Assembly (NCBI GenBank): GCA_977017575.1
Contig: CDRNVI010000006.1
Coordinates: 124,001 to 188,000, forward strand
Source of the DNA: Paramoeba atlantica
Lineage: Eukaryota; Discosea
Direction of reading: 5' to 3'
DNA length: 64,000 bases
The notes below the pieces were generated by a model that was given only the letters and a program-made list of their open reading frames with translations, made no database searches and was not told the DNA's origin. Below are positions 29,881-40,587 of this stretch, in pieces (the first letter of the stretch is position 1; each line of letters begins with the position of its first letter). The translations under genes were made by a program, and so were the position numbers.

Positions 29881-30965
29881 GACACCTCATTCTCCCGGAG
29901 GAAGCAAGTCGGGTGTCTACACGCTGCGGCTGAGCCTAGGCTCTCGCGCTGTATATTTACTCCCCGCGTGGAGCACCCGCACCGCTACCTACGCGGAAAG
30001 TGAGGAGACCATATCTCCTCGGAGACAAACGGCCCGGACCCAACAACAACACAATAACCATACGTCGCTTGTCTCTAGGCTTGTTATTTCTACCATTCCG
30101 TTGAAAACTGTCCGTGAAATCAACGAGGTTTACGCAACCTGCTGCCCTTGTGCGTCCAACGCTTCTGTTCACTATCCACTCGCCATGTTCACCATCCCAA
30201 AAACATCCACCAAGGTTTTCCAATCGGGCTGAAAGGGGTTTTGGTGAAAGTGAAGCATTATTGCGCCAAAAAGATATTTTTTTATATTTTTCAAATATTG
30301 GTCTAAAATAAATACGTTTTCTTTTAGAGTGTCAGATTATTAAAATTACAAACTTTGACCGGGGCTTCACTTTGACCGGGGTTTTATGTGAAATCCTGTC
30401 GGACAATCTCTGGTAGGGCACGTTTCGGACGACGGTAAAACGAACGTGCTGTGTGCCACTGCGAGAAATTTGGGCGCACAGAAACAAAGTTCGATGGGTA
30501 GTAACCGAGCTGAATAGGATTTTCGGCGCTCAAGAGAACCACCATACGTCGTTTGTCTCTAGACTTATCATTTCTACAATTCCGCTGAAGAGCATACATG
30601 ACATTAACACGCTTCATTTGACCTACCGTCCCCGTGCATTCGGACCTTTTGTTCACCGTCGACGCGCCATGTGCACAAAAACGCACAAAAAAGATTTCCA
30701 ATCGAGCTGAAAAGAGTTTTATATGCTCAAGATAGGAAAGCTTTCGAGAACGCTCTGGCACGACATGTCTCCAACAACGAAGGCCGGACGCAGTGAGTGT
30801 GAATTTTCGGGAATGTAGTTTAGAGGTGACGCAACCACGCCCATCCGCTCGCTTTCTCCGTGGCGCTAGCGCGCCAGTGAACATGAATAATATTAATAAT
30901 AATAGTACCACTTTCGTGGTTAAGAGTTTTTCTAAAAAGATCCAATGAATGTTAACATTGAAGCT
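29881..30965. repeat. Two diverged direct repeats, no intact gene
   Basis: Positions 30058-30240 and 30543-30725 align (CATACGTCG-TTGTCTCTAG...). In the + frame they read TSLVSRLVISTIPLKTVREI and TSFVSRLIISTIPLKSIHDI, with third-base differences suggesting former coding. I do not recognise the family. The rest has no signal. Confidence 0.4.
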
Positions 30966-31545
30966 TTAGGGTTTCACACTTGCAAGATGTCGCTTACACC
31001 ACTCATGACCAGACTTCTTTTTATCTTCGCAGCGATGCTTGCATTCCAAGCTTCTTTGGTCGGACTCTTGTTCTGGTTGCTTTAAACTCACCCCCATCCA
31101 TACCATAATCCCTTCTCCACCATGATAAGGCTCTAACTCACCTGTCTGTTCTTTGGGAGGGTCAGATTTTTGACAAAGGTAGGTGGGTCGGGAAGACGTT
31201 TTGCATGTAAACCTTTTTTCATCACAGAAGATATTATTTTCCAACGCAGAGTCACTCCACTGTAGCATTTCAGTGGCAAATTGTACTCTTCGTTCCTTGT
31301 GGTTCGTAGTTAAGAGGAACCTTTACCGTTCTAAGAATAATTTTTTCTTTTGATTTTTTCAACATGTTCTTTAGGGAATTTAATGAACACGTGGAACCAT
31401 GGCGCTTAACCTCTCTCCAAAGCTCGCTCCAATTAGCGATGCCATAAGGAAGGTCGCGATAAGCCGCGTCAATAATCTTTAAGACCACTTCCTTGAGATC
31501 TGGTATACTGACCCTAGGCAAACGTTTAGGAGACCGACTGATCAC
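30966..31545 (-). pseudogene. Tc1-like transposase remnant, second family
   Basis: The minus-strand part 31268-30966 has ENNIFCDEKRFTCKTSSRP and GGEGIMVWMGVSL, the first-Asp block and the following strand of Tc1-like DDE transposases. The upstream part 31545-31270, in another frame, has LPYGIANWSELWREVKRHG. The rest of the catalytic domain is missing. It differs from the Tc1 family at 21577. Confidence 0.6.
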
Positions 31546-32737
31546 GTCCCCAGTGGCGTTGTAACGCTCGACCCAGAGCTTAACCCAGAGCTTAATTTTG
31601 GGGTCCCCTCGTGGACCCCAAAATATTGGCCTATGCGGGAATATGAGTTAGTTTTCTCATAGTCCGCCACAAAAAGCATCCTGTGGGTTTCCTTCGTCTT
31701 CCCTGGTGAAGAGTAGGACCGGGCGCTCAAAACGCCACGGGAAGTCCTTGGGCGAACACGCTTCTGGGCCAAAAAAAAGGAAAAAAACATCAAAAATTGC
31801 CGTATTTTTGAACAAAAAAAACATGTTTTTTTTCGTCGGATCAAATATCTATAGTTGAGCGGTCCGAGTATGGCAAAGACATACAACTTTGCGAGAGGTC
31901 TCCAATGCGCTATTATTTTTCAAAATTGGACAATTTTTACAAATTTTAGACCCCCCCAGATCAGAGTTGGCATCCCTGTACATGGCATCATACATACATG
32001 TGCCAACATGTTGGCCAACATCAGCCAACGTGTCCCAACCAGGCTCAATGCTGGCCGCGCAACGCAGGGTGATGGACAGGATCCGGTGAGGGTGCTCCCA
32101 CGACCATTGATGCACTCCGTCTAAGTGCCGGTCGTGTTCTGTAGCTACATGTGATCCTGTCTTGGTTAACCCTTGCGGGTGTTAATCCAGAGCGCCACGA
32201 CAAGGCGCAGGATCGAGCTCTGGTATAAGAGAAGTAGGTCTTCCGGGTAAGAAATAGCGTCATTTTCTGTGCCATGGGCACCACCCCCTTTAATACGAAC
32301 AGTCCAAAAATCTGTCCGTATTAAAGGGGGGGTCACAGTAAACTAGTGAATGACAGAATCGAACGGGCAACCTCCAAAAGCATACCAACAAACACGGTAT
32401 GCTGAAAGCATAAATAATCAGTTAAAGCTTCAGTTAAAGTTGGAACCGGTTAGGAGTAAAAGATAAATCCCAAGAGAATATCGGGAGGATAAGAGTTTAT
32501 GACGGAGTACATAAATGGAAAGTTAAAGTAAATGGTAACTCTCTGTTCCTCCCCTTGCTTTTGAATAAAAAGTTCTACGAATCTGTGATGAGCTAATAGT
32601 CTAAAAATAAAGAAAAAGTGTAAAAATTAAGCATAAAATGCTTTTTTGCGCTAAAAACAATATTCTAATTTTTTAGTAATTTAGGTAGTTTTTGTCCGAA
32701 TATCTTAATTAAAATAATTAGTACTTTTACGCAAAAA
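31546..32737. other. Gene-free region with a 50-bp foldback
   Basis: No gene recognised. Positions 32282-32333 form a small palindrome (CCCCCTTTAATACG ... CGTATTAAAGGGGG) followed by GTCACAGTA. A similar one is at 39738-39788. A dyad GGGGTCC...GGACCCC lies near 31600. Confidence 0.4.
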
Positions 32738-35620
32738 ATGCCATGTCGCGCGTTTCTGGACCGACTTGCGAGACATCATTATAGACTTTTGCGTACTCAA
32801 GTTTCTCGACCACGAGAGAGCTATGAATTTCGGCGCCTGGTTCGGTATTGCAGAATGAACCCAAAACTGCGGCAGTATCGAGTACGCGATGATCTTGCAA
32901 ATATGAATCCAGGGGTTATAGGAATGTCAACTGCGATGCAGGTTGCTTATATGAGAGTATACCGCACTCACGACAAAAGCGATATACGAAGGGCACTTGT
33001 GGATTTGGTTCCCATTCTCATATATAGAGCTGAGGATGACCGACGGCATCTTTTCAACGACCTGAACGCAGAGGAAATGCTGCCGTCTAATCAACCCGGA
33101 ACTTTAAACGAGATAAAGCGAAAAATGTGGACGCGACGAGAATCCTTGGATGATCTCAACAAGAACATGCTAATCGTTGATGAAAAAGCACAGGCCCAGC
33201 TAAGACGCGAGATTAAGATGAAGCTCAAGAAATTTCACAAAAAAATTGCACTTTTTAATGCAATAGAAAATAGAACGGCATTGTACGATAGCATGGACAG
33301 TGTTGCTTTTTTTCTATACAGAGCGCCAGCTATGTACGCCGCAACATATCGCGTATTCCATGAACTTTCAAAACTTATGCCTCTGTTCGTTCCGAAATCC
33401 GTCCTTGACTTTGGTGCTGGTACAGGAACAACATTGCTCGCTATCAAGGAAGTGTATGATCCGGAATCCATGGTTCGCACGAGCCCCACCATGCGTCACT
33501 TAAAGAGAACGTTCTTTCACAATGTCTCTCATCGCAAATATACCTTTGGACTTCTCAATGATGAAACCAGCGAAGTAGCCAATACGAATACTCGACGCAG
33601 ACGATCGCGCTTCATGACTGTTTTGGGAATGCTGCGCCGAGGTGAGATAGATATGAAATTCATTCCATTAGACTTGCAACGCGAACTAATCCGGGTTGGG
33701 GCCAATGCAATAGAGAGAGTAAAAAACAGATTAGGTTTGACTCGCTCTTTAGAAAGAGGGGAAAAGCAATACAACATAAAGGGAATTTGGACACAAGAAT
33801 CGGATGAGAAGGTAGATCAACTTCAATATTTTGTCTCCACGTTGCATGAAGATTCTGCAAAAGCGGACGTTATCGCAGAGGATGATGCGAAGAACAAAAC
33901 CACTAAAACGTCCGATGAGATTGATGAAGAGTCAAAGACTTGGTGGGAAAAGCTTGTGGAAGTCCAGCATAAAATGAATCAGCGTGATTCCAAACTTCGC
34001 CCCATGCAGCACATCATTGCAATTGAACCTAGCCAAGGAATGATGGAAACAGCGATGGTAAACTTAGCGGAAGAATTACCACTTGTGCATTGGAGGAGAT
34101 ACCTTGCAGCCGACGATGCAGATGGGCGTGAAGACCTAGTAGTAGCAGCGTACACGTTCAGCGAAATCCCAACGTCATCAGCACGCAAGTCTGCACTGGA
34201 AAAATTGTGGAAGCGAACAGGTAAAGTTCTTGTGATCATTGACCATGCAAGCATAGCGTGTTTCGCAATAATGATGGAGCTTCGAGAAGCGCTTCGTGAT
34301 ATGGCAGGAATTGGTGTATGGAACGAGCAGCCAACCATTATAGCGCCATGCCCACACGAAAGACGTTGCCCAATGCAACATTGCTGCGTTGGCACGAAGG
34401 ACAAGACAATGCGAGTATGCCATGCGACGGTGGGATTTGATTTGACATTTGTGGAAAAATGGGTCCGACGTACGCGCTGCTCTCGGGCAAAGGAAAAATT
34501 TTGCTACTTAGTTGTTGCTCGGAATGAAGTTGCCCCCACACGTAAAGAAAGAGCCGAAAAAAAGAATGCGCGCACTAAACAAGAGGACGATGCAGCGCAA
34601 AGATCACGTCAAGTGGAGCTGGCTCGTGAGTTGGAAAAAACAAATCATTACGAGAAGAATTTGGAAGCCGCATCCTCCGAAGGAGGTGCTGACGATAATA
34701 TCAAGGACGACGAACATCCTAACTCGCCAACGAAACTGCTAGTTCCCTGCCACAAGTACAACAGGCTGAGCAATACTTCTCACGTACAAAACGCAACAAG
34801 AATAATAGGAAAGAATGAACTTTACGTAGTACGCAGTGAGATTGATGAGTACTCTACCCATTTTCTCAAGGAACTTCACGGATATTCTCGAATTGTGAAA
34901 GAGCCTGTTCATCGTGGTCATATGTGGGCGACCTTTTGTACTAAAGAAGGAGAGCTCGTCCGGGGAAAAGTGTATCGCCGTTGTTACGCTCGAGATAGTA
35001 AATTATATCCACGTTCACACTTACCACCAACAAAAAAATGGCAAATCATGGGGGGTTGGAAGCTTTTGAAATCATCTGTATGTGGAGGGTTATTTCCGCC
35101 AGAACTTCCCCTCTTTTCTAAAAGAGTGTACGAGCAAATGGAAACACCGAACACATTTATCGACGATGCGAATAATACTCACTTGGAAAAGACATCTATG
35201 GTTTTAGGAACGCCACGAGAACACCGTTTCACCTCTGAGACCCCCACAAAGGACGGAGTTTCATTTGAAGACGAGGTATCTGGGAATGTATCTCCAAAAT
35301 TTCGCGCGCATGAGATAAAGGACGAATTGTTGCATAGCTTCAGCGCTGGGCATGATGTCTCTGTTGTCAAATCAAAAGGTGGGCTCTCAAACATCCATAA
35401 GAACTCTCATACTTATAAGTGTGCTCAGGTACAAGGGCAAGCAAAACCGGACTCGATGCAATCTCCTGAAGTGAGAGGCCGAAAAGTTAGTACAGAGGAA
35501 TGGTCACGTGTCGTGCGCGGGACAAGCAGAGCTCTGGCAAAAAAGATGAAGTTACGCAAAATTATTCCCATGAGAGACCGGAATTTAAGAGATAAACAGA
35601 AGCCGAAATACGTGCCATAA
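32738..35620 (+). CDS. Rsm22-like mitochondrial ribosome methyltransferase-type protein
   Basis: 960 residues, ATG at 32738. Rsm22/METTL17 proteins assist assembly of the mitochondrial small ribosomal subunit. They have an S-adenosylmethionine fold and a cysteine cluster that can hold an Fe-S centre. Seen here: motif I in SVLDFGAGTGTTLLAIKEVY (residues about 220-240), the acidic-loop region IAIEPSQGMMETA (about 424), the strand VVAAYTFSEIPTSSARK, VLVIIDHAS, and a cysteine cluster PCPHERRCPMQHCCVG with CSRAKEKFC. About 170 residues are inserted between motif I and the next block, and a charged C-terminal extension of roughly 350 residues is present, making it far longer than the usual 450-650. 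A mitochondrial presequence is plausible (PCRAFLDRLARHHYRLLR). It stands alone amid transposons. Confidence 0.85.
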   Translation: MPCRAFLDRLARHHYRLLRTQVSRPRESYEFRRLVRYCRMNPKLRQYRVRDDLANMNPGVIGMSTAMQVAYMRVYRTHDKSDIRRALVDLVPILIYRAEDDRRHLFNDLNAEEMLPSNQPGTLNEIKRKMWTRRESLDDLNKNMLIVDEKAQAQLRREIKMKLKKFHKKIALFNAIENRTALYDSMDSVAFFLYRAPAMYAATYRVFHELSKLMPLFVPKSVLDFGAGTGTTLLAIKEVYDPESMVRTSPTMRHLKRTFFHNVSHRKYTFGLLNDETSEVANTNTRRRRSRFMTVLGMLRRGEIDMKFIPLDLQRELIRVGANAIERVKNRLGLTRSLERGEKQYNIKGIWTQESDEKVDQLQYFVSTLHEDSAKADVIAEDDAKNKTTKTSDEIDEESKTWWEKLVEVQHKMNQRDSKLRPMQHIIAIEPSQGMMETAMVNLAEELPLVHWRRYLAADDADGREDLVVAAYTFSEIPTSSARKSALEKLWKRTGKVLVIIDHASIACFAIMMELREALRDMAGIGVWNEQPTIIAPCPHERRCPMQHCCVGTKDKTMRVCHATVGFDLTFVEKWVRRTRCSRAKEKFCYLVVARNEVAPTRKERAEKKNARTKQEDDAAQRSRQVELARELEKTNHYEKNLEAASSEGGADDNIKDDEHPNSPTKLLVPCHKYNRLSNTSHVQNATRIIGKNELYVVRSEIDEYSTHFLKELHGYSRIVKEPVHRGHMWATFCTKEGELVRGKVYRRCYARDSKLYPRSHLPPTKKWQIMGGWKLLKSSVCGGLFPPELPLFSKRVYEQMETPNTFIDDANNTHLEKTSMVLGTPREHRFTSETPTKDGVSFEDEVSGNVSPKFRAHEIKDELLHSFSAGHDVSVVKSKGGLSNIHKNSHTYKCAQVQGQAKPDSMQSPEVRGRKVSTEEWSRVVRGTSRALAKKMKLRKIIPMRDRNLRDKQKPKYVP

Positions 35621-36086
35621 GTGTACAGTAAGTAGTTTGATTTTTTTTGGATTTCTCTTCTCCCTTCAGTTTATCCAGCTATGAGTCATGTGTTTCGGGC
35701 AAAAGCGATTTACAAGAGACCAATTCATATCTGTAAAGTGATTTATTGAATTTTCGTACATACAATACAGTATGTATAATGTATGCCCCCTATCCTAGCG
35801 TTGCCCCGGTACCCTCCCTATTAGCGTTGCTTTCGAAGAGAATGCATCCTGCCTCGAAGCGGCATTTTTTTTAATTTAATTTTCTTTCATTCATTTTTTG
35901 TGGCATCATATTCATGCAAAAATATGAAATTATCATCTTCGAAACCCAGGCTAAAGCGGACGAGGGAGATACCAATAGTACAGGTGGGGAAGTTTCACAA
36001 AAAAAATGGCATCTTCACCTCGTTATGCGTGTCTATCTTCCCATGCCATAAGGGAGATACAGTTTACAAAAATCTCACATGTTTTC
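35621..36086. other. Gene-free spacer
   Basis: It contains the likely 3' untranslated region of the Rsm22-like gene, with CCCTATCCTAGCGTTGCC / CCCTATTAGCGTTGC near-repeats (35786-35832). No gene seen. Confidence 0.35.
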
Positions 36087-36703
36087 CTATTTCGAATGTC
36101 CTCCAAGGGTTTCTGCATTGACGGAGGATTTGCTGCATTTTGATCTCCAGGTATCCACCTGAGAGAGCGAAAAACCATATAGCGTCTTCAGATTCCAAAT
36201 TCGGTTAATTATATTACGCGCTTCCAAAGAACCGCTGTATCCGTTGATTGCTGAGGTTTTCACCGGCAAACAATCCCTTACAACAACAAACTTTGCCACC
36301 TTATCCATGGGGTAAGAGCGTATGTTCCCCCCCTGGACCCCCCCCCAGGAACCCCCTGGACCCCCCATTTTTTATATTTTGAAGCACCAGAAAGCGATTT
36401 CCACGAGGCATTTGTAGTTGCTCCCTCCGGACGCATAGTATTCTCCACCAGAGAACTTTCGACAGCAAATTCGCTGAACTCTTTTTCTTGTTGTTCAAGT
36501 TTCGATAAAGTTACCGTGCCTGCTTTTCTTTTTAATTCATCGATAACAGGCTTTCGACGAGGTTCGTAGTCCCACATCGCACGCCTGATTCCTGTCGCAC
36601 CCCACAAGCAGACAATTGCAGATTGCCCCAAGCAATCTATAGCTTTCGCTAAAAAAGTATATTCTCTCTCTCTCGCAAGTTTCTGTGAGCTGGTGAAGAC
36701 CAT
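36087..36703 (-). CDS. Unknown protein gene split by a C-rich repeat
   Basis: The minus-strand ATG at 36703 opens a frame of about 110 sensible residues (MVFTSSQKLAREREYTF, LGQSAIVCLWGATGIRRAMW, KLEQQEKEFSEFAVES). It then runs into a G-rich tract of GGGGGTCCAGG units (36325-36367). Beyond the tract another frame continues with ordinary composition (SYPMDKVAKFVVVRDCLPVK, NIINRIWNLKTLYGFSLSQ) to 36087. The tract is the same repeat as at 29285-29355. I infer one gene interrupted by a repeat expansion, or less likely an unusual intron. No family recognised. Confidence 0.35.
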
Positions 36704-36898
36704 GAATATTGCGCTATCGCTGTCGTGTGAGGAGAATATTTCTTCCAGATACAGGAGGGAAAAAACGTTATCGCAACAAAAGTCGAGGCAACAAAAGTTG
36801 TGTCAACAAAAGTCGTGTTAATGCGAAAAAGGTTGTGAGGAACAAAAGTACGTTACGAAAGTATGTTAAAAAATAGATTTTGTTCTTTTTTTTAAAAA

Positions 36899-37317
36899 AT
36901 GGATGCATATTTGTTCACCCCGCTTGAAGCGAAGGTCTTGCGCGACCTAAATGTCATAGAGACCCCAAAGCAGGAACCTTCTTCCCTAGAGGAAAAGGTC
37001 ATGATCACACAAATGGCGAAAAGCTTGGGTCCGAGCAAAGCTTCTCGCGAATGGGAGAGGGTTCATGGTACGTTTCACTCAGTTTCCTTTTTATCAAAAT
37101 ACTTATCTCACTAGATAGCAATGGTTTGGTGATGCTTCCGATTGAAGTCCCACGTCAGAACATAAAGAAAGCGACGAAAAAAAGTAAGAAAATATCTCAC
37201 CCAGAAATTGAAAACCTGAAAAAAAATTCTAGAAATGCAACACTCTTAAAACGGTCACCTTTGATAGTCCGAGCGGCTAAAGAGCGCGAGTTCCGCTACA
37301 AAATGTCACTCGATTGA
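36899..37317 (+). CDS. Small unknown protein with one 47-bp intron
   Basis: Two exons, 36899-37067 and 37115-37317, give 123 residues when the GT-AG segment 37068-37114 is removed. Without removal the first frame stops soon after the junction. Exon 1 reads MDAYLFTPLEAKVLRDLNVI and on to SKASREWERVH. Exon 2 continues with DSNGLVMLPIEVPRQNIKK and a lysine-rich tail ending REFRYKMSLD. It is soluble, basic in the C-terminal half (KKATKKSKKISH), and of no recognised family. The length, clean junction and ordinary codon use argue for a real host gene. Confidence 0.6.
37068..37114 (+). other. Cis-spliced intron, 47 bp
   Basis: It starts GTACGTTTC and ends with a T/C-rich stretch and CTCACTAG. Removal joins codon phases (first base of an Asp codon in exon 1, last two in exon 2). 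It is short, as in many protists. Confidence 0.55.
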
Positions 37318-37539
37318 TTGGTAATTGTCTTTTGTAAATTATAATATATTTTTCGGAATCTTTTGTAAATGGGTCCGTGCTCTAATAAATATTTTACTGC
37401 GTTTGAAGTTTACAATTTTCTTTGTGAAATGAGTGACTAAATGAAACTTTTCTTCAATGGGCGTGTTTTTTTAAGGAACAGTAAGAATTGGCAAAGCTTG
37501 GGAAAAAAGTGAACATGGTAGATGGTAAATCAAGATGGT

Positions 37540-38812
37540 AGATGGTTTATAAGGCTTTTTATCCCGTAAAGGGGTGTTGCCTCCCCGGAGTAAGCCGAGG
37601 TAGCTTGGGGGAAGGTCGCCACTCAAAGGTGGGTTTTAACCCACCTTGGCCGCTGAACAATCCTAACCCTTTCGGGCTAGGACTTCACATTGTAATCATA
37701 CGATTACGTACGAGTGTTCCGCAGGTCCTAGTGTCGCCTCCCCCGGGCACGTGGAGAGCTATGCCCTCGCTATTCGGCGAATCGGGTGCTATCCCTGATT
37801 CATTCCGAACGCCCCACGTCTCCCGAAGGAGAAATTAGCTCGAAAACGGCTTGCTGGCATAGTTCGGGAGTCTCGAGTCTCAGCTTCAACGATTTAGACT
37901 CCTCAGCTTCAACGGACCAAGTCATCCAGGGTGTTATACCCTTGAGCGGACTGGCTCCTCAGCTTCAAAGGGCTAAACCTCGGCTTCAACGAGCTCGTAT
38001 CTCTCCGAATTAACACTGTAGCCCCGTTATCATGGGCTAGTTGCAAGCCGCACAAAGGAAGAAGAAAAAACGACTCCAAAGTTTGGCGTGAATGGCGCAC
38101 ACCCTAGTTTTTTTGTACCTTTTTATATTCGGTACCGGGCGGCGCCATTCTTCGGCGAAGGGGGTGTAGGGGGACAGCGAGTGGGGCGGCGAAGGGGGAC
38201 GGCGAAAGGGGCGGCGAAGGGGGACGAAGAGGACGCCGGATGCAAAGGCGGTGCAGGGCGCAGGGGGGCGCGGACAGGATGGCCAGGCAGGGGGCGAAGG
38301 GATGAGGAAGATTGCGCAGGAGGGGAGCCAGGAGGGCGGCGCTGGTGGTGAGCGAGGCGGCGTAGGATGCGCAGATCAGTGAGCGGGGAGGGGGGGCGAA
38401 AGGGGGGGGGCGACGAAGTTAGAGCAGGAGGGGGGGGAGAGGCAGCGGCGGGGAGCGTGGGGAGAAGCGCGGCATTGAGGGGCGGCGAAGAGGGCAGCAA
38501 AGAAGGACAAACGTGTAGCGGAAGCGAATGAAGGGGGCGGCGAAGAGGGGATAAATCGGGGGGGACGATACGGGCCGGCGAAGGGGGCGAGGAGGGGGGG
38601 ATGAAGGGGTGACGAAAGGGGGTGAGGGGGACGGCGAAGGGGGCGGCGCTGTGGGATGAAGGGCGCTGGGGTGCTAAACAAGGTGGTGATGGGGGGGGAA
38701 TGGGGCGAAGAGGGCAGCGGACACACCAGGCGGTATTCTTCCTTTGCTGGATGGGGTGAAGGGGCCATGGGGGACTGAGAAGTTAAATATATTATTGAAT
38801 TCAACAAGGTAC
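37540..38812 (-). mobile_element. Proline-rich repeat element, copy 2, with SL relic
   Basis: Reads on the minus strand from 38812. GTACCTTGTTG (38812-38802, the last 11 nt of the SL) is followed by an AT-rich leader, the ATG at 38768 and a C-rich proline-coding region to about 38110, ending in the conserved GTEYKKVQKN-TAG tail. A 600-bp 3' region then runs to 37540, matching copy 1. No RT or transposase is seen, so it depends on another element. The SL shows that it spread through a trans-spliced RNA. Confidence 0.6.
38376..38768 (-). CDS. Proline-rich ORF of the SL-tagged repeat
   Basis: The ATG lies 34 nt after the SL relic. It reads MAPSPHPAKEEYRLVCPLPS followed by proline/serine-rich low complexity (PAPFIPQRRPLRRPPHPL). 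The frame ends at 38376, although C-rich sequence continues in other frames to the conserved tail at about 38110. It is either a disordered protein or a non-coding C-rich tract whose frame is fortuitous. Confidence 0.3.
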   Translation of the reverse strand: MAPSPHPAKEEYRLVCPLPSSPHSPPITTLFSTPAPFIPQRRPLRRPPHPLSSPLHPPLLAPFAGPYRPPRFIPSSPPPSFASATRLSFFAALFAAPQCRASPHAPRRCLSPPSCSNFVAPPLSPPLPAH

Positions 38813-40273
38813 GCTGGGTGAGTTAGATCGGGAAGCTGGGATCGCTAAGTCCCATCATCCGGCCTAAGTGTCAAAATTAATCGTGTTAATCCCAGAAATT
38901 AACACGACTTTTGCTGACATAACTTAATTTCCCCCCTGTAATCGTTCCACATTGTCTGGGTCTTTGCCCCAAAAAAAACGCGATTTTTTTCCACGGTGGT
39001 AGCGCAGACAAAATTTCAGTATTTTCCAAGCGAGATTAAGCATCATATTTTTGCTACTTACACGACTCCTCTCTATCATTTTTCTTTGCACAGGCTGCAA
39101 AATGTATTACCGTACCACTTTTTGTAGTTGGGAACCTTGGATAACGTGATGATAGAAGCCTGTACCGTACGATGTGAATTAAGTTCCTGTAATCCGCTAC
39201 AGTAAATACTACTGCACAGTAAATATTTTAATATTTAATATGTACACGTTCTTAACATTTTTAATGCTGGCACACACGAACAACCCCGCCCCCCTCCCGG
39301 GCCATCATCTCTGCTAAATGTAGCACCCCCTTTAACATGGAAACAAAAAATATTTCGAAGAACTTGCCCAATACGCTGTGCGATGTAAACGTTTGGCCAG
39401 ATATCGCTTTCGTGATCAAGCTTCCCCCCTCCTAATACAGGGGTGTACAGTATGCGCCTCACCTCCACGTAAGTTCGAAAAACTTCCCAAATCTTTGCTC
39501 TTACGGATGCGCTCGTAGTCGTCGCAATCCAATGCCCTCTTCACGAAGGAAATTGATCCTCCATGCGAATCTTTGATTCTTTCATGGATGGCGGCGAAGA
39601 AGTAAAAATTGGAAAAGTGTTAAAAAATAGAAGGAAAAAAAATTGTGCAATATTGAGTTAATTCCACCGAAAAACGCACAGGAAATAAAAGCGCAATTTT
39701 TTTCGGGAGGGGGACAGGTTCTCCCCCCTCTTATGCCCCCCCTTAATATGCACAAACCCCAAAAACGTGTGCACATTAAAAGGGGGGGTCACAGTAAGTC
39801 AACGGTACACGAAACTTCTCTTCATACCCTGATAGCTTCTTCATGATTCTAGACTGTAGATCGGACCGAATCGTCACACGCCTTCGATTCAAATCTCCCA
39901 CAAAGCTATTCCAAATGTTTTTTAGGAAAATGGGAACTTACATTGTACCCAAAAAAAAAATCATTTTTTTTCATTTTTTTTGTATTTTGTCGCGCTTTTT
40001 TTCTACGGTAATATTTTTTTTGGCTCTGTATATCTATCCTACGTATTTTTGTCCCGTATGTGCTCGTGTACCGAATAAACGAAAAAGAGTAAAAAGGTGG
40101 TATAAAGAGTAAAACTTATAAAAGTAGGGTACAATATAAGTAGTCTGTAGCCGTAATTTTGTTATAGTCAGAGTAAATTTCTTTGAAGTCGGATCAGGTA
40201 TCGTATTTCTTTGTCTGCTATATTTATTTGGTAATGCAATAAGATATTACAGTAATTTGAGTTATTAGTTTTC
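38813..40273. other. Gene-free region with mini foldback
   Basis: No gene is convincing. A minus-strand frame at about 39480-39610 (HERIKDSHGGSISFVKRALD) looks protein-like but is isolated. Positions 39738-39788 form a palindrome (CCCCCCTTAATATGCAC ... GTGCACATTAAAAGGGGGG) followed by GTCACAGTA, like 32282-32333. Dyad AATTAACACGA occurs near 38880. Confidence 0.35.
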
Positions 40274-40540
40274 ATGTCCTCCACGAGACAACAACGGAAT
40301 AGAAAGGTGAATCTGGATACTGACGGCGAAGTACGGCGAAGGAGTCAAGCTGCTGTATCTTTGGGGAAGAAGTCTCCTAGCGCAGAAGTCGATTATTCCT
40401 ACAGTGAGATTACGGGACAGACAATTGCTCAGGACTTCGATTTACTTAACAAATCGAGACCATTCGGTGTGCGTACTGGATATCAATTTCTTGAAGAAAT
40501 ATGGTATACTTACTCTTCCTCTGAAGTTCTTGAAATGTAG
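40274..40540 (+). CDS. Hypothetical 88-residue protein
   Basis: The ATG at 40274 follows an AT-rich leader. The sequence is basic at the start (RQQRNRKVNLDTDGEVRRRS) and then reads VDYSYSEITGQTIAQDFDLL and PFGVRTGYQFLEEIWYTYSS. It ends 47 bp before a pogo-like transposon. No family recognised; it may be the 5' part of a gene or of an older element. Confidence 0.3.
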   Translation: MSSTRQQRNRKVNLDTDGEVRRRSQAAVSLGKKSPSAEVDYSYSEITGQTIAQDFDLLNKSRPFGVRTGYQFLEEIWYTYSSSEVLEM

Positions 40541-40587
40541 CCATCAGAGTGTCTGCAACTAAGATACTAAATTGGAATTGTAAACTA

